A stretch of 64,000 nucleotides of DNA from Seminavis robusta (Eukaryota > Bacillariophyta > Bacillariophyceae > Naviculales > Naviculaceae): positions 83,501-147,500 of the forward strand of contig CAICTM010000040.1 in assembly GCA_903772945.1 (NCBI GenBank). The letters run 5' to 3'. Positions 53,665 through 64,000 of this stretch are shown in pieces. Both the position numbers and the translations under genes were made by a program. A model generated the notes under the pieces. That model made no database searches. It was not told where the DNA came from and saw nothing but the letters and a program-made list of their open reading frames with translations. Position 1 is the stretch's first letter, and each line of letters opens with the position of its first letter.

Positions 53665-56600
53665 TTAGTCTTTTTTACCACCTTTTGTCAAGGCTTTCTT
53701 CACGTTCTCATTCCAGTACATCCCCACTACTCCATGTACCACCACAGAATGGGCCTCTGAGCCTGCTGCTTTGAAGATTTCCTCTGATTCCAGGTCTGTT
53801 TCGTTTCGGACTGCATCCGTGATGTGGAGAACAATCGCCCAGGCAAAGGAAACTTGTGCCCACGTATTGAAGTGTCCAAGCGTTTGCCGTTTCCCATTGT
53901 ATCTGATGTTCACAACCTGAAAGAAAAACAATAGTTAGAAAATACAAATACATCTCAATAACAAATGTTGATAGTTTTCCTGCACTTACCGGAAAGTGTT
54001 TTGCATGTTTGTAACATCCAGTCAAGTCTCGGTTCTGCTTTGCTTTGCGTGCAGCTTGATTGTAGAAAAGGTCCGTGTCCTCATTCAGCGTATCGATATC
54101 CTTTTTCACGTCTTCGAAGTCCACGTTTGCTCTGGGGACGGGTCGGTGCTCCTGGTCAGGTAGAGGAATTGGGTATCGGGTTCCTCCTGGCATGGTTCGG
54201 TGTGTTAGTCTTTTTATCAAAGTCCCTTTTCAGCATGGTCCGCCACGTAGGCAGCCAGACCAGATTCCCCATTGTAGGATGCTCGACCATTAGCCTGTTT
54301 TTCAGCAAGGTCCAAGGCATGAATTCCAATACCCTCATTGTAGGTAGTAAGACCGCCCCTGGTTCGATTAGCCTGTGTTTCCGCATGGTCCAAGGCATGA
54401 ATTCCCGTACCCTCATTGTAGGCAGTTAGACCGCTGACAAGACCGCCGACGCGACCATTAGCCTTTCCCCAGGCACGCTCGTACTGCTTGATTTTGTCTT
54501 GATTGTGTTGGGAGTAAATGCTAAAAAGCTTGAGCTCCTCTGGGAGAAGATACATGGGAATCAGAAGTAGGAACATGGGAAATCCATACCAATCCTCCCC
54601 CAATACCTTCAATTGTTGTGCAATTACCGGCACAAACTTGTGGTTGGCACGCACAAAGTGGAGAATGATATCCTTCTCCGTCCAGGTTGTGTCATGTGGC
54701 AATAGAGTCATCATGAAACGGCTTTAGGCAACCAGTTGGGTGGACAGAGCCATCTGCTGGGTCTGCTTTGTCCCATGGTAGAGACAGAAAGCAAACATCT
54801 GGAAAAAGTGGTAAAATTCGCCAAACCAGTACATCCGGGATGGTTCCTGAAAAGTGAATTTGAGATTCGTGAGCTGGTTAAAGACATTGTATTTAGCAGC
54901 ACAATATCTTTACTTACATAGAACTGAGACGCAATCCACTCCACATGGCTTTTTGTGTGGCTTTTGCCTCCACCGGACATCAAGACCACATTGCCACAAC
55001 ACAAGGAAATTTTGTTGATGAACTGCAATTGTCCCATTCGAACGACATTTGTCAAAACTGGTTTCAAGTCATTACATCCTCTGAAAATCACTTGTTGTCA
55101 TGCTCCTTGTTGAATCGACATTCCTCCGTGCATCGTCCATTCATTGGCTCCGTAAACACAAAACTCGGTTGCTTGACGCTTGCTGTGCATCCAAGGATGA
55201 AAATGAGGGCCTTCATTGTGCAACAGTAGGCGGTTGTCTTCTGAAACCGGGGACATTGGGTGAGGATCATCAGAATGTCACGTGGGTACATGTTCTGATA
55301 GTCAGTCAACGAGTTCACTGTACAGAGAATTGTCAATCCATGTTGGCGACATTTACTCATTTGGTGCGCCTCACGTTGATCCTTCAATAGCCCGTCCTCC
55401 CAGTCCTTTGGATCTTTGTTAGCGACTTGCCCTTGAACAGAAATGCCTTTGGCAAGCAATTCAATGAAGATCCGTTGGGTATTGGGACGGGCATCGGCGA
55501 GATCGGAGCGTGTTGCTTCAAGACGTTTCCATTGGGGTGGAACAAGTGGGTATCCAAATCCGAGCCGACAATGACAGTGTCAATGTATTCAGGGGTTGGG
55601 AAGATTCCCACTTGAAGAAACAATTGAGTCTGAAGGAAAACCTTTCTCGTCAACATTGGATCTAGCAGGAGAGCACGCGCTATTTCAACTGAAGACCCAT
55701 CAAGCAGAAGTTGTGATAGCTGCGGTGTTTTGTCATATCCTGGTACGAATCCTCCACCATCCGTTTCCTTTCCTTCCTCTTGCCACCGTTTGCCGGGTTC
55801 GCGATACTCCTTCCTTGATTTGCTCGCAATACATGTTCTCAAGATGAGCCTGGTCTGTCAAAGAAACTTCCCCTCTGCAGTCATGGTTGCTTTCTTCTTC
55901 TTGCTCACGAACATGTTCTTTCTTTCCCATGCGGTAGCCTCCTGTTGCAGCTTGTCATTCTTCATACGTGTCGTCGCAGCCACAACAAATCGAATCCGAC
56001 GCTGCATCGTGTCAGATATAGACTCCGGACGGCTGCTGGCTACAGGAAGGTTTCGAACTCCACGGGAAGCACCAGGAAGGTTTGGAGGGCTGCTGGAAGC
56101 TGGACCGCGAGGACCAAGAAGGTTTGGACCATGAGGACCAGGATGGTTTCGATTGTCAGGAAGGTTTGAACGATGGCTGAAAAAAGGAAGGTTTTTACCT
56201 TGAGGATCAGGAAGATTTCGACCGGACGGGGGATGGTTTAGGTTTTGATTGCCACGGGATGTACTTGAAGCCGGTTCAGTGTGAACCGGGTTGGATCTAG
56301 GCTCCACAATCATGTCAGCCTTTGCAGTAGTACTGCTGGAAACAGGAAGGTTGCGATGGCTTGAAACAGGAAGGTTGCGTCGACTGTTTCCAACAGGAAG
56401 GTTACGACGACTGCCGTTGGAAGCAGCGTTGGTACCACCATGGAAAGCACCTCGAGCCACAGGAAGGTTTGGACCATGCGAAGTACTGCCATGGGGTGCA
56501 AAATTGACACTGGCTGGAATAGACCGAGGCGTGATACTGGCAATGCCGGTTCGGGAACGGCGAAGTTGTGATGGTTGCTCCCATGGAGATTTATTTTCGG

Positions 56601-56747
56601 TGGGAAGACTTTTCCTCTTTTTTTTGAGGAGACAACAGGCTTGATCTGCAGATCCTTAGTCGTTGTCGAGGGAATGGATCGTGTTTCGCCATTCCCAGGC
56701 TTTGCCTTTCGTAGCAGCTCCAATGCTTTGAAAGTGTGTTGACACAT
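53665..56747 (-). pseudogene. Frameshifted multi-exon gene with RNLP-type repeats, TYNEG repeats and an AP2-like end
   Basis: Coding sense starts near the ATG at 56747 (MCQHTFKALELLRKAKPGNG) and passes through several frames. Bases 56460-56020 encode about ten degenerate R-N-L-P-V units (RRNLPV, HRNLPV, GKNLPF, SNLPD). Later parts include QLLLDGSSVEIARALLLDPM and GQLQFINKISLCCGNVVLMS. An exon ends at FY before GTAAGT, with the acceptor TTTTCAG just before 54850. The frame then meets TAA at 54724 but stays open in the same frame beyond it (MMTLLPHDTTWTEKD). Two GLTAYNEGTGIHALD-type repeats lie at 54410-54300. A 73-bp intron (53989-53917) leads to the last exon, whose IRYNGKRQTLGHFNTWAQVS faintly resembles an AP2-type DNA-binding hairpin. 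Stop at 53665. The family is not recognised. Confidence 0.5.
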
Positions 56748-57030
56748 CTTAAACTTGTATGGGAGGTTGAAGTGTTCGCAACCTCGCGGGGACTCAACCT
56801 CGTGTCATCAAGCTGGCTGAGAACGACGAGATCACTTACTTGCTCACCCCAACGACACTATTGGCGCTCAGTTTAGTACCGTGTGGGGCCACCATTCACT
56901 TTTCTACCTAGAGCGACTCGAAACAGGCGCGCAGTGGCGACATCAATGGTCGAGGAAGTCTTCAGTTCGAGCCCATGGAAAGATTCGGTAAAAAGGATGC
57001 TACTGTACTACCGTAGGAAGGGCATATCCT
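56748..57030. other. Spacer before the duplicated block
   Basis: No gene recognised. Sequence similarity to the second copy begins sharply at 57031. Confidence 0.4.
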
Positions 57031-58103
57031 ATGGCTGTGGTCCCCCACCATATGCCAACATGGAGGATGATATCGTCCAGGCCTTACAGCGGATTTGTGT
57101 TCTTTGCCCCTTCCAAACATACATCATGGCATCTCCACAAGACAGCTCGGAGAGTACCGAAGGTACAGTAGATGGAGTAAATGATACAGAGAAATAATAC
57201 CTTTAACCCTAACGATACCTCAACTACCATTCTAGCTACAACAGCAACAACCAACAACAGCGCAACAACAGCAACAGCAACAGCAGGACAATAACATAGA
57301 AAAGCTCTAACATTTATGCCAAGGCCCAGGAGACCGCTACGGTCAATGTTTGTGACAAAACGTGTCCAGACGTTGATGTGAACTCTCGAACACTCACAAT
57401 CATCACTGTCATCTGACTTTAATCTTTCCTCCAGCTTCACTGTTCTGCTTTGTACTCTCAGATGTTGTCATGACCGTCTTGGCCGTCCCCGAAGATTCTG
57501 TATGGGAGGTGTGGCCCGTCTCCAGGCGGAAAGAAATTTATGTTAGGGATTGCTACCGTATGGCGTTGCAACATTGTCACACTGCTTGGAACCAAGATTT
57601 CCAGCTTGTTTTTATGAAAGGAACCCCAGGAGTCGGCAAATCTGTGTGTCTCGATTACTTCCTTTCTTCACTCATTTCGGATAGAAAGAAAGTATTGCTG
57701 GTTAGCGGCCCAACGAATAAAGCAGTGCTATTCATAAACCATTCATTGCCCCCCGAAACAATCGATGCAATGGAAGCCTTGCGTGGCAAATGGGCCAAGA
57801 AAGTTGACTATGTGCTGATTGATCCTCCTGAAAATTCAGGTCAGTCGCAAGACTACCACTACTCGTTTCTCCATGGCAAGAAGACTGTAGCGGCTGTTTC
57901 CCCGGATCCTGAGAATCTAAAGAAACTAGAAAAAGATGACGAAGCGAATGTCAGGATTTATATCGGGCCTTGTGCATACGACGAAGGGTCGGAGATGTGG
58001 AAGGCTTGTTATTCAAGCAGAGTTTCTTTGGATGACTTCAACCGGCGCTTTTCTGAAATCGGTGGCGTTCCTCGATTCTTGTTCCAAAGGAAGAGTCCGC
58101 TAA
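57031..58103 (+). repeat. Direct duplication, copy 1 (extends into the NTPase-nuclease gene)
   Basis: Nearly identical to 62932-64000 and offset by 5898-5901 bp. Non-coding differences are a few single-base indels and substitutions. The coding part seen in both copies differs visibly only by C/T at about 58060/63958, which is synonymous. The right limit is unknown because copy 2 runs off the window. Confidence 0.9.
57060..57197 (+). other. Short frame, possible 5' exon of the NTPase-nuclease gene
   Basis: ATG at 57060 (MEDDIVQALQRICVLCPFQT), 45 codons to TAA 57195-57197, acidic/Ser-rich after residue 20. It lies 270 bp before the main ATG, with CAA-rich DNA and a TTTGTACTCTCAG acceptor-like site between, so it could be a spliced first exon (for example donor GTACAG near 57163). 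In copy 2 a one-base deletion disrupts this frame, which argues against an essential role. Confidence 0.35.
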
Positions 58104-58846
58104 CACAGAGTGTGGATTCTGTCTTACAGTCCGTCTCCGAACGCCAAACTGCGGCTTTAAACGATCTTGCGAACAACCCCGCTCGTATTGATTCTGGAAA
58201 TGTTGCATCAGAGTTCAATAGTCTTTGGTCTCTGTACCATCTTGCGCCAGACGCAAATTTGACTTCCTACACGATTGAGCTGTGCTGTGAGAATGCCAGG
58301 GCGCTCCTCAGGGCGCGACTGCTGAGGCTTGACGTTGCAACGCTGTGGAACCTTTTCTTCCAAACAAACGAGAGGGAAGGAACTCTCCGTGGAATTCGTT
58401 TTGAGGCCTACGCTCACAAGAAGATTTTAGTGGATGGTATGAACGTGCGTGCCAACAAGTTGACCGCTAATAAGGTTTCCAACACTACTCGCATTATTGC
58501 CATCCCTGCTGGCTTAACAAGGGTGACCCTGCCGAACAACGATGTGACTCAGTTGGTAGCTCAGCGAGCCGAAGCTGTGGGTAAAGGTGGAGGATACTTG
58601 CTGCCTAGTCTACCAAACTACCCAGTGATTGATGCAGCTTATATTGGCGGGAGCGACAACAGCATGATGCTACAGATGAAAGCGGGAAAGAGCAAGAAAC
58701 TTTCTGCTGACAAGATGTTGCTGGTGCACCAAGCGCTTGGCGACTTGTTTGTGATTGTCACACCAGAAGAGAACATCGCGACGAAGAAACTGGCAGGGGG
58801 TCCCAATGCGATGAATCAGTATGTTGCCATTTTAAGTGAAGAATAG
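57470..58846 (+). CDS. CRN/RHS-type P-loop NTPase with C-terminal nuclease-like domain, intact
   Basis: The ATG at 57470 gives 458 residues. Walker A is KGTPGVGKS (50-58) and a Walker-B-like strand is VDYVLIDPP (112-120). IGGVPRFLF (197-205) is a typical post-ATPase segment. The C-terminal domain shows the acidic/lysine pattern of a PD-(D/E)xK nuclease: FEAYAH (E312), PVIDAAY (D388) and LQMKAGKSKK (Q402-K404). This NTPase-plus-nuclease order is known from CRN (crinkler) effectors of oomycetes and fungi and RHS proteins of trypanosomes. They have been proposed to derive from transposon-encoded proteins and to act in nuclei. No N-terminal LQLFLAK-type header is visible. The coding frame is clean and duplicated 5.9 kb downstream. 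Confidence 0.8.
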   Translation: MTVLAVPEDSVWEVWPVSRRKEIYVRDCYRMALQHCHTAWNQDFQLVFMKGTPGVGKSVCLDYFLSSLISDRKKVLLVSGPTNKAVLFINHSLPPETIDAMEALRGKWAKKVDYVLIDPPENSGQSQDYHYSFLHGKKTVAAVSPDPENLKKLEKDDEANVRIYIGPCAYDEGSEMWKACYSSRVSLDDFNRRFSEIGGVPRFLFQRKSPLTQSVDSVLQSVSERQTAALNDLANNPARIDSGNVASEFNSLWSLYHLAPDANLTSYTIELCCENARALLRARLLRLDVATLWNLFFQTNEREGTLRGIRFEAYAHKKILVDGMNVRANKLTANKVSNTTRIIAIPAGLTRVTLPNNDVTQLVAQRAEAVGKGGGYLLPSLPNYPVIDAAYIGGSDNSMMLQMKAGKSKKLSADKMLLVHQALGDLFVIVTPEENIATKKLAGGPNAMNQYVAILSEE

Positions 58847-59353
58847 CTTGCTTTCGCATACAATCTTTGTGAGGACGTGCGATGCCAACGATGATGCACT
58901 TTTTACAAAGAAGGGGAGTGCCTAAGGCAAATACGGCGCTACAAGTGAGATTATGGGGGGGTTAGGCATGAGCGCGGGGGAGGGAAAAAGAAGAAGAAGA
59001 GGGAGAGGGTTATCCGTTGAGTTCCAGATTCCATGGTCCAGTCATCGAGAGCAAAGATCCAGTCATCGAATGACATGAAATACATATAGTAAAGAGGGGA
59101 GAAGGCAATGACCCTCTACGTCTCTTATATAAAACAGACATCTCCCCATGGGTAAGACGTCCGAAGAACATGAATATGTCAGCAAATGCGTCACTAACGG
59201 ATGATGGCACATTCAAATCGCGGTCCGTTGACAGAATCTGGTGTTGTCAGTTACACTGGCTCGCTTGCTTGTTTTTTTCCTTCCCAATCCTTCGCTCGCA
59301 CCAGACCTTCCCACAAATCGCTGATACAACCAACCAGTTATTGGTGAGTGCAT
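58847..59353. other. Spacer after the NTPase-nuclease gene
   Basis: Nothing gene-like. Short purine-rich stretches (AAAAGAAGAAGAAGAGGGAG) near 58985-59005. Confidence 0.4.
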
Positions 59354-59584
<231 letters not shown>

Positions 59585-59991
59585 TTTGTGTTGTCGATGT
59601 TATCCACAATGGCGCACAATGGCGACAATGGCATGCTACTAATCCTTCTATCCTTCCTCTACCGACGCTCCTTGCTGTTGTACCACAAATGACATACTTG
59701 CAGGTGAATCCATGCCTTGTTGCCCTCAGCTCATTGAATGGTATCTGTTGACACTTTGCAGCCACTTGGAGAAGGCCAAAGAAGTAGTGCGATCCTCATG
59801 GTCGAGTTGTTGTTCTTCTTGTTTCGATTTTCGTGGAGCGATCTCCTATCTTGTAGAGGAAGGTCGTCGGTCGGTAGTGGTATCGGTAGAGGAAGGAGCG
59901 TCGGTAGAGGAAGACGAGGAGGATAACTTCTGTTTGCCCACAACAAGCATGGAAGTGATGGTTCTTGAGGAGTTGATATTGCAAGTTGCTG

Positions 59992-61510
59992 GTGGCTCAA
60001 TTGCTGGTGGACTCGGTGGTGCTCCAGTGCAAGCTGCACAGAGACAACAATCATTGGGTGCATACTTCTGCATTTGTGGTTTGAATGAAACAATGAACTC
60101 TGAAAAGAACCTCTCTCCATTATCCTGTGGCAATGGCTCTGCAGTAGGAAATGGTTCATTGAGACCCACAGCCACTGCTAGCTCATTGAGGTAAGCCAAC
60201 TCTGAATGGTTCAGTATCCAAATTTTCCTTCAAGGAATATTGTATGATGAATCATGAGTTTGTGACGTTGTGCATGGAAGACCTTCAGTATCATGGAGGC
60301 CTGAGACCCAATTGGCTATGTTTATTGATGGCAACAACCAACAAGGACTTTGAATGTAAGTTACTTGCTAAATTAGAAATGAATCGGATGTACCTAAATA
60401 TTTATTGCTGTTCTTATGCCAGATATCCATTCAATCGAGTTTGACAGGTGGCATCATGAGGTGGTCTTCCTCTCCTGTTGGTCAACCACTGGCAGTATCT
60501 CTGACAGCAGCCATTCGGTGGAGATGCTGGAAAGGAATGGCAGTATGGTTGGAATTGCCGCATTAAGGCAAGTTGCATCATTTGAATTTGTTGTTTGCTG
60601 GTATAGAATCAAATTACCACATAAGCATTTCTTGTTTGTGCACTGCAGGTGTGGGTGGGGCGGCGGTGGAACCATTGCTGTTGCAGTCGTGGAGGGGTGG
60701 GATGGATTGCTGTGGTTCTGTTGGAGGTGGTGGCTCAATTGCTGGTGGACTCGGTGGTGCTCCAGTGCAAGCTGCACAAGACAACAATCATTGGGTGCAT
60801 ACTTCTGCTTTGTGGTTTGAATGAAACAATGAACTCTGAAAAGAACCTTCTCCATTATCCTGTGGCAATGGCTCTGCAGTAGGAAATGTCATTGGACCCA
60901 AGCCATGCTAGCTCATTGAGGTAAGCCAACTCTGAATGGTTCCAGTATCCAAATTTTCCTTCAGGAATATTGTATGATGAATCATGAGTTTTGACTTGTG
61001 CATGGAAGACCTTCAGTATCATGGAGGCCTGAGACCAATTGGCTATGTTTATTGATGGCAACAACCAACAAGACTTTAATGTAAGTTACTTGCTAAATTA
61101 AAATGAATCGGATGTACCTAATATTTATTGCTGTTCTTATGCAGATATCCATTCAATCGAGTTTGACAGGTGCATCATGAGGTGGTCTCCTCTCTTTGCA
61201 ACCTGGCAATCTCTGACAGCAGCCATTCGGGAGGAGGTGGCTGGAAAGATAGCATAGTTGACCCATTTGAATGCAAGTGCTCATTGAATGTGTTGTCGTT
61301 AAATCAAATTACCACAAGCATTTCTTGTTTGCACTGGTGTGGGGCGGCGTCCTGGGAGTCGGGAGGATTGGGTTTTAGGCCATCTGGGACTCGTGGTGCT
61401 CCAGTGCAACTGCACAAGACAACAATCATTGGGTATCTTCTGCTTGTGTTTGAATAACAATGAACTTGAACCTCCATACTGTGGCAATGCTCCAGAAATT
61501 CAGGCACAGC
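59992..61510. repeat. Decaying tandem duplication, unit about 720-740 bp, 2-3 copies
   Basis: GGTGGCTCAATTGCTGGTGG at 59992 recurs at 60729 (offset 737), and a partial copy starts near 61385. Downstream marks also repeat (GATATCCATTCAATCGAG at 60422 and 61144). Copies differ mainly by many one-base deletions. On the minus strand the unit encodes GYWNHSELAYLNELA and KYAPNDCCLCAACTGAPPSP, so a coding segment was duplicated and then eroded. Confidence 0.75.
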
Positions 61511-61529
61511 CTGTGTATGAGGTAGCACT

Positions 61530-62925
61530 CGAGCAATGACCTTTTCCTCGTGAATCTCTCTCTCCATGCTCGACAAGCTTTGTATTAGGTTGTATCTTGC
61601 GTTCAATTGAGTGCAAGCACCTCCTCATGCCACCATTACCGAATGGCAACTTGTCGAGCTTCTAACTTGGATTCTCCTCTCCTTTACAGATACTCTGGGA
61701 GGCTGTGCTTGGATTGGTGATGGTAGGATAGTGTCATACATGTCTTCCAAAGGCAGTGGACAGCCAAGTGAGCGGCTTTGTCAACACAGTTCTCTACTGC
61801 TGGCTTGGTATCAGAAGTGAACAAGGTAAAGTTCTTGCTGGATCCAGTCGACCCTGTCCTGGCTGGCTACCATCACTGGCAGCACCTTGTATCTGCAGAA
61901 CCACTGTTGCAACTTCTGTCTCATGGTCTCTGGTTCTCTCATCTTCTTCCTTAGATACTTGGAGTACCAGCTCTGAAGACCTTGGAGGCTTGCATATCGA
62001 GAGTCTCTGCCATGGAGTAGTGCTTGCCATTGGTAGTACAAGAGGCCATGTTTCAAAGCATGGAGGACCTTCTCATAGTCATCTGGTGAGTACTGCATAG
62101 AGGCAATCCAAGAGGTCTTCATTGCTTGAGAGTAATCATGTGACCTTCCTCAAAGTTGACAGAACCTTTTCTCATAATGGAACAGGCCAAGTCTTCCCTC
62201 GATACCTGGAAAGAGCAGCTCCAATAGTCATCCTTGTGGGGCCAGGTGTGGGCTGTACATGGCAGCTGGATTGAAGTTGCTCCTCCTTGCTAGCTGCATG
62301 GCAGCATGGGAGAAGTGATTGTCTTGGTGGTGGGAAAGAACAGCACATGCAATCTCTCCAGTCTCATAGCAGCATCCCAACAGCAGCAGCCCCAAACTCT
62401 TGCTGTATTCTTGACAACCTGGAAGTATGGTCTTGGCAGAAGATTCCTTTGTTGCACTGACACTTTGATCTCTCTTGTGTGCCTTTTGTTGTCACTGATC
62501 CTCCATGGATTCCTGTTTGAAGCACAGGCAGCATCATAAATGTCACGGATGGTGTCACCAAGAGGAGGAAACTGTCTGATGTAAGTGCCATCATTTTGAA
62601 GAAAGGGATCAGGATCAGTGTCCTCTTCCTTGCCAGTATGAGAAGTAAGACTTCATGGCTCTAAGATACTCTCTGTTGATTGCATTGTGATGAGCGGCTG
62701 CATAGTCTCCATTTCCATAGGTAGAATCGAATACTTCTGTGCTGTTCGCTCCAAATGACAAGCCTTGTTAGGTAAGCATACTTGACTCCACTGGATAGAG
62801 CAATGAAGCATGGTTTGGGATCGAGAAGCACTTCTGCAGAGTTGGCATCGAATCTTCTGTTGCAGCTTCCACAAACCATGGCATGACTATACACCAAGAA
62901 GGAGTGCACTACGCTAAAAGCTAGT
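61530..62925 (-). pseudogene. Decayed minus-strand coding region, probable mobile-element remnant
   Basis: From about 62885 the minus strand reads MVCGSCNRRFDANSAEVLLD, then in other frames YGNGDYAAAHHNAINREYLR, GTYIRQFPPLGDTIRDIYDA and PWRISDNKRHTREIKVSV, and finally from 62122 SWIASMQYSPDDYEKVLHAL with YSKYLRKKMREPETMRQKLQ. Each block looks natural but the frame changes several times. Together with the tandem copies at 59992-61510, it may be one decayed gene. A CxxC start and charged helical parts suggest a transposon protein. Family not identified. Confidence 0.45.
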
Positions 62926-62931
62926 GTAAAG

Positions 62932-64000
62932 ATGGCTGTGGTCCCCCACCATATGCCAACATGGAGGATGATATCGTCCAGGCCTTACAGCGGATTTGTG
63001 TTCTTTGCCCCTTCCAAACATACACATGGCATCTCCACAAGACAGCTCGGAGAGTACCGAAGGTACAGTAGATGGAGTAAATGATACAGAGAAATAATAC
63101 CTTTAACCCTAACGATACCTCAACTACCTTTCTAGCTACAACAGCACAACCAACAACAGCGCAACAACAGCAACAGCAACAGCAGGACAATAACATAGAA
63201 AAGCTCTAACATTTATGCCAAGGCCAGGAGACCGCTACGGTCAATGTTTGTGACAAAACGTGTCCAGACGTTGATGTTAACTCTCGAACACTCACAATCA
63301 TCACTGTCATCTGACTTTAATCTTTCCTCCAGCTTCACTGTTCTGCTTTTTACTCTCAGATGTTGTCATGACCGTCTTGGCCGTCCCCGAAGATTCTGTA
63401 TGGGAGGTGTGGCCCGTCTCCAGGCGGAAAGAAATTTATGTTAGGGATTGCTACCGTATGGCGTTGCAACATTGTCACACTGCTTGGAACCAAGATTTCC
63501 AGCTTGTTTTTATGAAAGGAACCCCAGGAGTCGGCAAATCTGTGTGTCTCGATTACTTCCTTTCTTCACTCATTTCGGATAGAAAGAAAGTATTGCTGGT
63601 TAGCGGCCCAACGAATAAAGCAGTGCTATTCATAAACCATTCATTGCCCCCCGAAACAATCGATGCAATGGAAGCCTTGCGTGGCAAATGGGCCAAGAAA
63701 GTTGACTATGTGCTGATTGATCCTCCTGAAAATTCAGGTCAGTCGCAAGACTACCACTACTCGTTTCTCCATGGCAAGAAGACTGTAGCGGCTGTTTCCC
63801 CGGATCCTGAGAATCTAAAGAAACTAGAAAAAGATGACGAAGCGAATGTCAGGATTTATATCGGGCCTTGTGCATACGACGAAGGGTCGGAGATGTGGAA
63901 GGCTTGTTATTCAAGCAGAGTTTCTTTGGATGACTTCAACCGGCGCTTTTCTGAAATTGGTGGCGTTCCTCGATTCTTGTTCCAAAGGAAGAGTCCGCTA
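62932..64000 (+). repeat. Direct duplication, copy 2, truncated by window end
   Basis: Matches 57031-58103 from ATGGCTGTGGTCCCCCACCA onward. Small differences include loss of a T near 63023, loss of bases in the CAA-rich stretch and loss of one C near 63221. Confidence 0.9.
63368..64000 (+). CDS. CRN/RHS-type NTPase-nuclease gene, second copy, 3' partial
   Basis: ATG at 63368 and 211 codons to the window end, with an amino-acid sequence the same as residues 1-211 of the gene at 57470 as far as I can compare. It includes Walker A (KGTPGVGKS), the Walker-B-like strand and GGVPRFLF. The nuclease half lies beyond the window. The clean frame and near-identity point to a recent duplication. Confidence 0.8.
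   Translation, partial: MTVLAVPEDSVWEVWPVSRRKEIYVRDCYRMALQHCHTAWNQDFQLVFMKGTPGVGKSVCLDYFLSSLISDRKKVLLVSGPTNKAVLFINHSLPPETIDAMEALRGKWAKKVDYVLIDPPENSGQSQDYHYSFLHGKKTVAAVSPDPENLKKLEKDDEANVRIYIGPCAYDEGSEMWKACYSSRVSLDDFNRRFSEIGGVPRFLFQRKSPL

Overview
This window looks like nuclear DNA of a pennate diatom or close relative; that is inference. The basis is the gene set: DUF4116 repeats, MYND-TPR proteins, PT-repeat/DUF285 surface proteins, CRN/RHS-type NTPase-nuclease genes, and a thylakoid-lumen protein with a stacked signal/transit/twin-arginine presequence. Introns are short (about 73-203 bp) with GT-AG ends, and intergenic DNA is rich in GTACCGGTAC-type palindromes and TTCGATTCGA strings. The window is gene-dense and eukaryotic. 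There are no operons, CRISPR arrays or bacterial ribosome sites, and I recognised no rRNA or tRNA gene. Many bare open frames begin at non-ATG codons, so starts were moved to ATG where possible.

Layout. 1-23 kb is ordinary genic DNA: a partial basic nuclear-type protein, a LON-domain protein, a secreted Asp-box protein, two tandem F-box-like paralogs, an acidic coiled-coil protein, a GOLD-domain protein, histidinol-phosphate aminotransferase, a thylakoid-lumen protein, a TraB-family membrane protein, a MYND-TPR protein and a DUF4116 array protein.

23.49-32.31 kb is an 8.8-kb element bounded by long imperfect terminal inverted repeats. It carries two convergent genes, each starting just inside a repeat. 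One encodes a protein with an HxD...H double-stranded beta-helix (oxygenase-like) signature. The other encodes a Q-rich, Ulp1-protease-like, RING-containing protein. The element has no transposase I can name and is the best candidate here for something undescribed.

32.6-43 kb holds a RING-PAH protein, an internally duplicated polytopic membrane protein, a small secreted protein, and a PT-repeat/DUF285 membrane protein whose last repeats are encoded by small phase-0 exons. 43.6-46.1 kb is a decayed P-loop NTPase/nuclease gene of the CRN/RHS type. 46.9-53.5 kb returns to intact genes: a fucosyltransferase-like protein, a selenoprotein-W-like thioredoxin-fold protein and a large armadillo-repeat protein.

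53.6-64 kb is accessory. It holds a heavily frameshifted repeat-containing gene, an intact CRN/RHS-type NTPase-nuclease gene, a GTT microsatellite of about 230 bp, decayed tandemly duplicated coding DNA, and a second, nearly identical copy of the NTPase-nuclease gene cut by the window end. Frameshifts are concentrated in mobile, repeat-rich and effector-like loci and are nearly absent from housekeeping genes. This fits biological decay, or poor consensus accuracy in repeats.
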